DNA of 6,736 bases from a bacterium (GCA_004560375.1 SFVC01000059.1:1-6736); one strand, 5' to 3'; shown: positions 1 to 4,816, counted from the first letter of the stretch. Notes: a model not told the origin generated them from the letters alone. Made by a program: numbers and translations.

Positions 1-1
1 C

Positions 2-364
2 GGCCTCATTGAGATCACCGACCACATGGAGGACGTGAAGGACGCCGACGTCATATACGGCGACATCTGGGCCTCCATGGGCGAGGAGGCCCTCATCCCC
101 GAGCGGGCGGAGCTGCTGTCCCCCTTCCGGGTGACGGAGGAGACATTGAAAGCCACCGGCAACCCCAACGTGCTGTATATGCACTGCCTGCCCTCCTTCC
201 ACGACTTTGAGACGAAGCTGGCCAAGGAGTGGCAGGACAAGGGTGTGGACATCCGGGAGGTCACCGACGAGGTGTTCCGCAGCAAGCACTCCGTGGTGTT
301 CGACGAGGCGGAAAACCGGATGCACACCATCAAGGCCGTCATGGTGGCGACTATCGGAAAATAA
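2..364 (+). CDS. argF: Ornithine carbamoyltransferase, C-terminal part (5' end outside window)
   Basis: This is the last 120 codons of an ornithine carbamoyltransferase, the cytosolic enzyme joining carbamoyl phosphate and ornithine to citrulline and phosphate, or running in reverse in the arginine deiminase pathway. The frame is open from base 2, so the gene begins upstream of the window. The family signature HCLP (in MHCLPSFHD) is the ornithine-binding loop. The segment SMGEE and the end, with SVVFDEAENRMHTIKAVM, are typical of the OTC C-terminal domain and exclude aspartate carbamoyltransferase. It stops 18 bases before a YfcC/ArcD-type transporter, which hints at a catabolic role (then better called arcB); an anabolic argF role cannot be excluded because the upstream neighbours are not visible. 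Family assignment is firm; direction of flux is inference. Confidence 0.95.
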   Translation, partial: GLIEITDHMEDVKDADVIYGDIWASMGEEALIPERAELLSPFRVTEETLKATGNPNVLYMHCLPSFHDFETKLAKEWQDKGVDIREVTDEVFRSKHSVVFDEAENRMHTIKAVMVATIGK

Positions 365-370
365 GAAACG

Positions 371-377
371 GGGGGAG
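371..377 (+). promoter_or_regulatory. Ribosome binding site deciding a TTG start
   Basis: A GGGGGAG run ends 5 bases before the TTG at 383-385. The only nearby ATG in frame (404) has no such site in front of it, so TTG is taken as the start of the transporter gene. Confidence 0.6.
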
Positions 378-382
378 ACCCT

Positions 383-1768
383 TTGGAGAAAAAACGATTT
401 CGGATGCCCACGGCGTTTACCATCCTGTTTTTGCTGATCATCCTGGTGGCCCTTGCCACCTGGTTCATCCCAGCGGGCTCCTATGAGTACGTGGACGGCG
501 TGCCCCAGGCGGGGACCTACCACGCTGTGGCCCAGTCGCCCCAGGGCGTGGGCGCGGTGCTGAAAGCCGCCTTTTCCGGCTTTTACGACGCGGTGGACGT
601 CTGCGTGTTCATCCTGATGGTGGGCGGCTTTTTGGGCGTGGTGATGAAGACCGGCGCCGTGGACGCTGGCGTCAGCCACGTCATCCGGGCGCTGGGCGAT
701 AGGGAGAAGTGGCTCATCCCCATTTTGATGCTGCTCTTCGGTCTGGGCGGCACCACGTATGGCATGTGGGAGGAGACCATGGCGTTCTTCCCGCTGCTCA
801 TCCCGGTGTTTCTGGCGGCAGGCTATGACGCGGTGACGGCCATCTCCGTCATATTGCTGGGGGCGGGCGCGGGGGTCATCAGCTCCACGGTGAACCCCTT
901 CGCCACGGGCATCGCGGCGGGCTTCGCCGGGGTCTCCCTGGGAGAGGGCATCCTCCTGCGCCTCATCCAGTGGGTGGTGTTCGAGGGGGCGGCCATCTGG
1001 TACGTGATGGCCTACGCCGCGAAAGTCAAGCGCCAGCCCGCCCTGTCCGTAGCGGCGGGGGAGAGCGCCCCGGCTTTCACCGCCGGAGAGCCGCTGCCCC
1101 TGACGGACAAACGGAAGGTCATCCTGACGGTGTTCGCCCTGGTGTTCCTCATTATGATCTACGGCGTCATCCCCTTTGACGAAATGGGCGTGGACCTGCC
1201 GGCCTTAGGCTGGTGGTTCCCGGAGCTCTCCGCCCTGTTCCTGGTGGGCGGCGTAGTAGTGGGGCTCATCGACGGCATGGGGGAGACGGAAATTACCGAG
1301 ACCTTCGTCTCCGGCTGCGGCGAGCTGTTGAGCGTGGCGTTCATTATCGGCATCAGCCGGGGCATCACGGTGCTGATGAACGACGGCGCCATCACCGACA
1401 CCATTCTGAACTGGGGCGAGCGGGCCCTCTCCGGCGCCGGGCCGGTGGCCTTTGTAGTGCTGGTGTATCTCATCTACCTGCCCCTGACGGTGCTCATCCC
1501 GTCTTCCTCCGGCCTTGCCACGCTGTCGGTGCCCATTATGGCGCCGCTGAGCAAGTTCGCGGGGGTGGGCGGCGACCTGGTGGTGACGGCGTTCCAGTCC
1601 GCCTCGGGCCTGGTGAATATCATCACCCCCACGGCGGCGGTGGTCATGGGCGCGCTGGCGCTGGGGCATGTGCCCTACGACCGCTGGCTGAAATACGTTT
1701 GGAAACTCATTGCGTATTTCCTCATTCTGACGGTGGCGTTTTTGACCATTGGGGTCATTATGGCGTAG
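383..1768 (+). CDS. YfcC/ArcD family membrane transporter, likely arginine/ornithine or related antiporter
   Basis: A 461-residue polytopic inner-membrane protein of the YfcC family (DcuC-like fold, grouped with the basic amino acid antiporter ArcD family). The first helix, about residues 11-30, ends in FIPAGSYEYVDG, the family's usual N-terminal signature. Other recognisable segments are GGTTYGMWEETMAFFPLL (122-139), AGVISSTVNPFATGIAAGFA (163-182), PSSSGLATLSVPIMAPL (373-389) and SASGLVNIITPTAAVVMG (406-423), the paired re-entrant-type motifs of this fold. A hydrophilic linker at about 214-245 splits the protein into two halves. Length is normal for the family. The start is TTG with a strong ribosome site; ATG at residue 8 is the alternative. 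Sitting 18 bases after an ornithine carbamoyltransferase gene suggests arginine/ornithine exchange, as in arc operons, but substrates of YfcC proteins vary, so the substrate is inference. Confidence 0.9.
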   Translation: MEKKRFRMPTAFTILFLLIILVALATWFIPAGSYEYVDGVPQAGTYHAVAQSPQGVGAVLKAAFSGFYDAVDVCVFILMVGGFLGVVMKTGAVDAGVSHVIRALGDREKWLIPILMLLFGLGGTTYGMWEETMAFFPLLIPVFLAAGYDAVTAISVILLGAGAGVISSTVNPFATGIAAGFAGVSLGEGILLRLIQWVVFEGAAIWYVMAYAAKVKRQPALSVAAGESAPAFTAGEPLPLTDKRKVILTVFALVFLIMIYGVIPFDEMGVDLPALGWWFPELSALFLVGGVVVGLIDGMGETEITETFVSGCGELLSVAFIIGISRGITVLMNDGAITDTILNWGERALSGAGPVAFVVLVYLIYLPLTVLIPSSSGLATLSVPIMAPLSKFAGVGGDLVVTAFQSASGLVNIITPTAAVVMGALALGHVPYDRWLKYVWKLIAYFLILTVAFLTIGVIMA

Positions 1769-1773
1769 GAGTT

Positions 1774-1796
1774 TCTCCCCCTCCTCAGGGGGGAGA
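1774..1796 (+). repeat. Inverted repeat just after the transporter stop
   Basis: TCTCCCCC (1774-1781) pairs perfectly with GGGGGAGA (1789-1796) across a 7-base loop. It starts 6 bases after the transporter stop, where a terminator would be expected, but no T-run follows, so termination function is uncertain. Confidence 0.55.
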
Positions 1797-1804
1797 CGGG
1801 GAGA

Positions 1805-1843
1805 GGGGGGACATTTCTCTTTTGAAAAGAGAAGTGTCCCCCC
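1805..1843. repeat. Long near-perfect palindrome, 19-base arms
   Basis: Bases 1805-1823 are complementary to 1825-1843 around a central G at 1824, with one T/G position (1814/1834). As RNA it would form an 18-pair stem with a minimal loop, beginning with six G-C pairs and ending in an A/T core (CTCTTTTGAAAAGAG). No T-run follows on either strand, so it is not a standard terminator. It may be a repeat-unit end or a transcription-blocking structure between converging units. Confidence 0.8.
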
Positions 1844-1891
1844 ACGCCCCCCAAAGAGAAAACCGGGGGGATTCCGAATTTCAACACCGTC

Positions 1892-1939
1892 GCGGCATTG
1901 CGATTCCCGGCCCCTTTTCGGGGCCGCCAATCGCGCCGC
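1892..1939. repeat. Long interrupted hairpin
   Basis: Nested arms: GCGGC (1892-1896) with GCCGC (1935-1939), GCGATT (1900-1905) with AATCGC (1929-1934), CGGCCCC (1908-1914) with GGGGCCG (1920-1926). Interruptions are a 3-base bulge (ATT), a symmetric CC/CC internal loop and a TTTTC apical loop, giving 18 pairs in all. The regular build looks selected or recently copied rather than accidental. Confidence 0.75.
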
Positions 1940-2084
1940 TTCCTCGAAACAGGCTCGCTTCATCCGGAAAGCCGCTGCGCAGTACCAAATGCGGGGGAAT
2001 ACGTTCTCTGTTTCTGGGAGGTACGGCGCACCCGGCGGAAACCTGGCAAGTTTTTGCCGCATCGATTCGCACGACCCCCGTACT

Positions 2085-2119
2085 TGTCCAAACCTGCCCG
2101 AATGGGCAGGATTTGGACA
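2085..2119. repeat. 15-pair hairpin with one bulged A
   Basis: TGTCCAAA plus CCTGCCC (2085-2099) pair with GGGCAGG (2104-2110) and TTTGGACA (2112-2119) around a GAAT loop, with only A2111 unpaired. The inner arm CCTGCCC/GGGCAG recurs at 2225-2240. Confidence 0.8.
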
Positions 2120-2139
2120 CAAAGCGTCTTTTTCTTCCA

Positions 2140-2149
2140 CCGTGCACGG
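2140..2149. repeat. Ten-base perfect palindrome
   Basis: CCGTGCACGG reads the same on both strands. It may be a protein-binding site or chance in GC-rich DNA; it sits 2 bases before the next hairpin. Confidence 0.4.
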
Positions 2150-2151
2150 CG

Positions 2152-2181
2152 CATTCTTTTTCGGCAAGACGAAAAAGAATG
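2152..2181. repeat. Perfect 12-pair hairpin
   Basis: CATTCTTTTTCG (2152-2163) is the exact reverse complement of CGAAAAAGAATG (2170-2181), with a GCAAGA loop. A G-run follows on the plus strand. On the minus strand the right arm is T-rich, so a weak terminator role for minus transcripts is possible. Confidence 0.75.
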
Positions 2182-2197
2182 GGGGGGTGCATCCCCA

Positions 2198-2240
2198 CCC
2201 GGCGAAGCCGGGCCGTCCCCCGTCCCTGCCCCGTGGGCAG
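2198..2240. repeat. Two small perfect hairpins in tandem
   Basis: CCCGGC (2198-2203) pairs with GCCGGG (2207-2212) over a GAA loop, and CTGCCC (2226-2231) pairs with GGGCAG (2235-2240) over CGT. Both lie just beyond the likely terminator of the minus-strand operon and may back it up. Confidence 0.6.
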
Positions 2241-2242
2241 AA

Positions 2243-2268
2243 AAGAAGGGGGCAAAAGCCCCCTTCTT
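2243..2268 (-). terminator. Likely intrinsic terminator of the six-gene minus-strand operon
   Basis: An 11-pair perfect stem (2243-2253 with 2258-2268) with a GC-rich core and a four-base loop overlaps the stop codon of the last minus-strand gene (2267-2269). Read on the minus strand, the right arm ends in TTCTT and runs into TT then C, a moderate T-rich tail. Position, strand and stem strength fit a Rho-independent terminator; the imperfect T-run leaves some doubt. Confidence 0.75.
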
Positions 2269-2566
2269 ACTTGTGCGTCTCCTCATACTCCCGCAGCGTC
2301 CCCTCCGTCATCAGCGACAGCTTGTGCAGCCGCTCATTCACCATGTCCCACATGCACATGGGCAGATGGTCCCGGTGGCCCCGGTGGAGCGTCACGCACT
2401 CAAAGCAGTTGCCGTGGTGGGGGCACGCTTCCTTGCAGGGGCAGTGGTCGCCGCTCTCCCGTACCTGCTTTAAAAACTCCTTCTTGATGGCCATGGCCTC
2501 CTCGTGGCGGCCCTCCCGGTCCAGGTCGTTCTGCCGGATGGCCAGCTCGTTGCCGTCGATTTTCAT
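2267..2566 (-). CDS. Small cysteine-rich protein, putative metal binder
   Basis: A 99-residue soluble protein with no signal peptide or membrane helix. Residues 1-38 look helical and charged. The middle holds six cysteines, C42, C44, C48, C54, C57 and C71, arranged C-x-C-x3-C-x5-C-x2-C-x13-C, with the recognisable core HHGNCFECVTLHRGH and a following LPMC. Small proteins with HG[ND]C-x2-C-x3-H and LPxC are familiar uncharacterised ones in anaerobes and look like zinc or iron-sulfur binders; that function is inference. The ATG overlaps the TGA of the upstream hydrolase gene by 4 bases and has AGGAGG (2574-2579) seven bases ahead. It is the last gene of the operon, its stop lying inside the terminator stem. 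It could serve as a metal chaperone or redox partner of the other products; nothing in the sequence proves this. Confidence 0.85.
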   Translation of the reverse strand: MKIDGNELAIRQNDLDREGRHEEAMAIKKEFLKQVRESGDHCPCKEACPHHGNCFECVTLHRGHRDHLPMCMWDMVNERLHKLSLMTEGTLREYEETHK

Positions 2567-3282
2567 ACATCTTCCTCCTCAAATGTAAAGTCCTGCCCCA
2601 CCCGGCTGACGGGCACCGTCCGGGCCGCGAAGCCGGGATACCGGGCCAGAAATTTCTCTGTAAAACCAAAATCCCCCCACTGGTGCATGGGCAGGAAGCG
2701 GCGGATGTCCGCCAGCTCCAGAAAATACTTGGGGCCCCGGAAGCCGTCCTCCCCCAGCCGGGGGTCCAGGGGCAGCATGGCCAGGTCGATGCGCCGCCCC
2801 CGGAGGGGCTCGGTGTACCGCTTGAAATTGACCTCCATGTTCCGGTTCCAGCCGGGGTCCTCCCCCTCCCAGTGCCACCAGTTCAGGTCCCCGGCGTGGA
2901 AAACGGTTTTCCCGTCCGCCGTCACTAAAAACGCCACGCCCTCGTCGGTGGAGGGCAGGGTCTCCACCGTGACGCCGGGCAAGGGAGAGACGGCGTCCTG
3001 CTTCCCCAGGCGCAGGCACCGGGCGGCTGTTTCTTCGGAAACGCCCCATTTTTTCAGGTTCCGGGCCGTCAGGCGGATGTCGCTGCCCAGCAGAAACGCG
3101 TCGGTATCAAGCCGGAAAATTTCGGGGTTGAAGTGGTCCTCATGGCGGTGGCTGGAAAAGACCAGCAGGGGGACCCCCGGCCGCAAAACCGGGAGTTCCC
3201 CTTTCCACCAGTCAAATAACAATGTAACGCTGGGCAGCTCCACCCAAAAGCCGCTGTGGGCCAGGAATGTGACCCGCGTCAT
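2563..3282 (-). CDS. Metallo-beta-lactamase-fold hydrolase
   Basis: A 239-residue cytosolic protein of the metallo-beta-lactamase superfamily, in the short UlaG-like/Lactamase_B_2 style. The metal-binding motif H-x-H-x-D-H appears as SHRHEDHF (H45, H47, D49, H50). The later ligands are plausibly D132 in HAGDLNWWHW and H200 in LPMHQWGDF, with D173 in PLDPR nearby. The N-terminal strand pattern VTFLAHSGFWVEL resembles the usual start of this group, and VFHAGDLNWW is a typical family strand. Substrates range widely (phosphodiesters, lactones, thioesters, nucleotides) and cannot be told here. It overlaps the YbjQ gene upstream by 4 bases (ATGA) and the cysteine-rich gene downstream by 4. There is little Shine-Dalgarno sequence, so it probably relies on translational coupling. 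Confidence 0.92.
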   Translation of the reverse strand: MTRVTFLAHSGFWVELPSVTLLFDWWKGELPVLRPGVPLLVFSSHRHEDHFNPEIFRLDTDAFLLGSDIRLTARNLKKWGVSEETAARCLRLGKQDAVSPLPGVTVETLPSTDEGVAFLVTADGKTVFHAGDLNWWHWEGEDPGWNRNMEVNFKRYTEPLRGRRIDLAMLPLDPRLGEDGFRGPKYFLELADIRRFLPMHQWGDFGFTEKFLARYPGFAARTVPVSRVGQDFTFEEEDV

Positions 3283-3590
3283 TTCAGCTTCACGGCGGTG
3301 CCGTAGGCGATCACTTCCGCCGCGCCCTGCATGACGGCGGAAGAGCCGAACCGGACGTTGATGACGGCGTCGGCGCCCAGGGCGGTGGCCTCGTCCACCA
3401 TCCGCTTAGTGGCGATCTGGCGGGCCTCGGTCAGCATCTCGGTGTAGCCGGTGATCTCACCGCCCACCAGGGTCTTCATGCCGGCCATGAAGTCCTTGCC
3501 CACGTTTTTAGACTGGACCACGGTGCCCTTCACCAGGCCCAGGGGCTCCACCTCTTTACCGGGTACATAGTCAATATTCAGCAGCAGCAT
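3279..3590 (-). CDS. YbjQ family protein (UPF0145)
   Basis: A 103-residue protein matching the YbjQ/UPF0145 family in length and pattern: N-terminal strand with PLGLVKGTVVQSKN, then GGEITGYTEMLTEAR (43-57), the helix ATKRMVDEATALGADAVIN (60-78), RFGSS and the closing AEVIAYGTAVKL. The family forms ring-like pentamers in known structures and has been loosely called heavy-metal binding, but no biochemical role is settled. I chose ATG at 3590 over the TTG 18 bases upstream: AGGAGG (3599-3604) lies eight bases before the ATG and the shorter form has the normal family N-terminus. The first 20 bases overlap the end of the upstream membrane protein gene, whose tail codons contain this ribosome site. 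The stop overlaps the ATG of the hydrolase gene. Confidence 0.92.
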   Translation of the reverse strand: MLLLNIDYVPGKEVEPLGLVKGTVVQSKNVGKDFMAGMKTLVGGEITGYTEMLTEARQIATKRMVDEATALGADAVINVRFGSSAVMQGAAEVIAYGTAVKLK

Positions 3591-3831
3591 CTTCTTCTCC
3601 TCCTTCAATTTCTTTCAAGCGTATACGAAAACTGATCCACAAGGGGACGATGGTCCCCAGATTGATGAGAGCAAGCACCAGCAGTACGACGGACAACACG
3701 GCGCTGTCCACCTCCCGGCGGCACCACAGCAGCACCGCCGCCGCGATGAGCCGCAGCACCGTGTTGAACACGGCGCTCCAGAGGGCGCTTTTCCGGCGGC
3801 TTGATTGCCGGTCAGTATTGGGCGGCGTCAT
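3571..3831 (-). CDS. Small two-helix membrane protein with GGEED tail (second copy)
   Basis: An 86-residue protein: a basic N-terminus (R8, R12, R13, K14), a first membrane helix at about 17-37, a short polar loop (CRREVDS), a second helix at about 44-68, and the tail RIRLKEIEGGEEDAAAEY. Positive charges place both ends in the cytoplasm. The tail nearly equals that of the neighbouring 88-residue protein and resembles the C-terminus of the MerR protein of the same operon, so all three appear to share one membrane module. I do not know a function. The ATG lies inside the upstream gene (20-base overlap) with GGGAGG (3840-3845) eight bases before it; its own tail codons carry the ribosome site of the YbjQ gene. 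Possible roles are a partner or competitor of the MerR membrane domain, or a small membrane sensor; both are inference. Confidence 0.85.
   Translation of the reverse strand: MTPPNTDRQSSRRKSALWSAVFNTVLRLIAAAVLLWCRREVDSAVLSVVLLVLALINLGTIVPLWISFRIRLKEIEGGEEDAAAEY
3599..3604 (-). promoter_or_regulatory. Ribosome binding site inside the upstream gene's tail codons (for YbjQ)
   Basis: AGGAGG lies in the codons for the GGEE tail of the 86-residue membrane protein, eight bases before ATG 3590. It decides the YbjQ start against the TTG at 3608. Confidence 0.7.
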
Positions 3832-4078
3832 CTTCCTCGCCTCCCTTGATCTCTTTCAGGCGCTGGCGCAGGGCCAGGAGCACGCCGATCACCACGGCCC
3901 CGCCCAGCACGCCGTAGATCAGCAGGAACAGGATCGCGGCAAAGCACTCGCCGTCCCGGATAAACGTCACGGCGGCAAAAACGGAGCCGATGACCAGGGG
4001 CAGGACGTAGAACAGGACGAACACGGCCGCAATGATGGAGCCGATGCGCTTTCTGCGCCGGTCAGAACTGCCTGGCAT
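3812..4078 (-). CDS. Small two-helix membrane protein with GGEED tail (first copy)
   Basis: An 88-residue protein with a strongly basic N-terminus (RRRKR, 7-11), membrane helices at about 13-40 and 45-69, a short outside loop (RDGEC), and the cytoplasmic tail RQRLKEIKGGEEDDAAQY. The second helix plus tail aligns with the C-terminus of the MerR protein (GVIVSLVQRIREI against GVLLALRQRLKEI). Function is unknown. It starts inside the MerR gene (17-base overlap) with AGGAGG (4089-4094) ten bases upstream, and ends 20 bases inside the next small gene. Such tight coupling suggests matched amounts of the three membrane proteins. It may have arisen by duplication of the regulator's membrane domain, or the regulator may have gained its tail from such a protein; the sequence alone does not give the direction. 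Confidence 0.85.
   Translation of the reverse strand: MPGSSDRRRKRIGSIIAAVFVLFYVLPLVIGSVFAAVTFIRDGECFAAILFLLIYGVLGGAVVIGVLLALRQRLKEIKGGEEDDAAQY
3840..3845 (-). promoter_or_regulatory. Ribosome binding site inside the 88-residue protein's tail codons
   Basis: GGGAGG in the codons for KGGEE, eight bases before ATG 3831 of the 86-residue membrane protein. Same arrangement as at 3599-3604. Confidence 0.65.
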
Positions 4079-4712
4079 CGTCGATCTCCCTCCTTCCGAT
4101 CTCCCGGATGCGCTGCACCAGGGACACGATGACCCCCAGGGCTACCACCGTCGGGACGGCGATGAACACCGCCAGCAGCGGCAGGGGCGGCGCGCCCGCC
4201 GGGTCCGTCTCAAAGGCCCAGAGGAACAGCCAGATGAGCCCCAGCATCAGCAGCACCATCAGCACTGTCACTGCCACCGGGGCCACGTACCGCGCCCGGA
4301 TGTCCTGGGACTGCTTGTTCTGGAAGGTGGTGCCGGACTGCTCCATCTCCGCCATTTGCTCCAGCAGGGCGGCGGCGTCCAGGCCGGCCAGCCGTTCCTG
4401 ACAGTCCGCCAGCTCGCCGCAGAGCCGGGCGGCGGCGTCCAGATTCTGCCGCTCCCGTTCCAGCGTCACCAGATGGCGGCGCATCCCGTCTCCCACCGTG
4501 TGGGCGCCGGAGAGCATCTGCCGGATGTCCTCCAGCGGCACGCCCAGCTTGCGCAGCAGCTTGATGCGCCGCAGGGTCTCCACCTCGGCCTCGCCGTAGT
4601 CCCGGTAGCCGTTGTCGCTGTTCCGCCGGGGGGCCAGCAATCCCTCGGCCTCGTAAAAGCGGATGTTCTTCTTCGTGATGCCCACCAGGGCCTCCACTTC
4701 GTTGATTTTCAA
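4062..4712 (-). CDS. MerR family transcriptional regulator with C-terminal membrane anchor
   Basis: A 216-residue regulator. Residues 1-70 are a MerR winged helix-turn-helix: KINEVEALVGITKKNIRFYE, then GLLAPRRNSDNGYRDYGEAE and an LRKLGVPLEDI helix. Residues 75-125 form the usual antiparallel dimerisation coiled coil, with C98 and C104. Instead of a soluble effector domain it has two membrane helices (about 143-167 and 178-200) around a proline-rich outside loop, then the tail RIREIGRREIDDARQF. It should thus bind DNA while tethered to the membrane. The TTG start at 4712 is chosen because GAGGTG (4719-4724) precedes it by six bases and the family's conserved KINEV begins at once; a longer frame from GTG at 4745 would overlap the promoter. 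The matching MerR-type operator upstream implies autoregulation. The signal is unknown; no CueR- or ZntR-like C-terminal cysteine loop is present. Confidence 0.93.
   Translation of the reverse strand: MKINEVEALVGITKKNIRFYEAEGLLAPRRNSDNGYRDYGEAEVETLRRIKLLRKLGVPLEDIRQMLSGAHTVGDGMRRHLVTLERERQNLDAAARLCGELADCQERLAGLDAAALLEQMAEMEQSGTTFQNKQSQDIRARYVAPVAVTVLMVLLMLGLIWLFLWAFETDPAGAPPLPLLAVFIAVPTVVALGVIVSLVQRIREIGRREIDDARQF
4089..4094 (-). promoter_or_regulatory. Ribosome binding site inside the MerR tail codons
   Basis: AGGAGG in the codons for GRRE near the end of the MerR gene, ten bases before ATG 4078 of the 88-residue membrane protein. Confidence 0.65.
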
Positions 4713-4718
4713 GCCGTT

Positions 4719-4724
4719 CACCTC
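4719..4724 (-). promoter_or_regulatory. Ribosome binding site deciding the MerR TTG start
   Basis: GAGGTG on the minus strand, six bases before the TTG at 4712-4710. With the predicted transcription start near 4730, the mRNA leader would be about 18 bases, which fits this start and excludes the upstream GTG. Confidence 0.65.
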
Positions 4725-4736
4725 GTTTCTGAGGGT

Positions 4737-4767
4737 ATCGTACACCTTCCAGAAAGGGGAAGGTCAA
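4737..4767 (-). promoter_or_regulatory. MerR-type promoter and operator of the six-gene operon
   Basis: On the minus strand, -35 TTGACC (4767-4762) and -10 TACGAT (4742-4737) are separated by exactly 19 bases (4743-4761), the overlong spacer typical of promoters that MerR proteins activate by untwisting DNA. Centred there is a perfect inverted repeat, ACCTTCC (4744-4750) against GGAAGGT (4758-4764), 7 bases apart. It closely resembles the operators of classical MerR proteins such as CueR. The expected transcript start, near 4730, lies 18 bases before the MerR TTG. The regulator most likely controls its own operon: basal repression with activation on signal is the family pattern and is inferred here. 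Confidence 0.85.
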
Positions 4768-4816
4768 GAGGTTTTTCAAAAAAACTTTCGGAGGGGTGCA
4801 AATCCCCCGCCGGGTA

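Larger units (their letters stand above)
1769..2266. other. About 500 bases without a gene, rich in hairpins
   Basis: This stretch lies between the converging transporter gene and the minus-strand operon. Several reading frames cross it, but they are arginine/proline-rich, lack family resemblance and mostly continue out of neighbouring genes in shadow frames, so I call none. It contains at least seven clear inverted repeats (listed separately), some perfect. Such density of unrelated hairpins in a non-coding stretch suggests a dispersed repeat or a composite of several repeat units rather than a single regulatory element. A structured RNA is possible but no known RNA class is recognisable. 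No tRNA, CRISPR or transposase is seen. Confidence 0.6.

Noticed and set aside
1881..2286. Minus-strand reading frames within the gene-free stretch (124 and 108 residues)
   Set aside because: They cross several strong hairpins and the likely terminator, and show no conserved domain. They may appear as hypothetical genes in automatic annotations, but coding is doubtful.
1213..2588. Long plus-strand reading frames running through the transporter gene and the gene-free stretch
   Set aside because: They are arginine/proline/glycine-rich shadow frames of a GC-rich genome, lack ribosome sites and family likeness, and overlap the real transporter or the minus-strand genes.
2504..3334. Plus-strand frame of 276 residues opposite the hydrolase and YbjQ genes
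   Set aside because: It is the complement of well-recognised genes and serine/arginine-rich without any domain.
3591..3608. TTG at 3608 as start of the YbjQ gene
   Set aside because: The Shine-Dalgarno for ATG 3590 would fall inside the coding part, and the added KEEKK residues are not part of the family's N-terminus.
4713..4745. Longer MerR start from GTG at 4745
   Set aside because: It would lie within the promoter spacer, upstream of the expected transcript start, and adds 11 residues before the conserved KINEV.
4793..4807. GGGG/CCCC mini-hairpin between the divergent promoters as a terminator or riboswitch
   Set aside because: Only four pairs with a seven-base loop, upstream of the predicted mutY transcript start; too weak to call.
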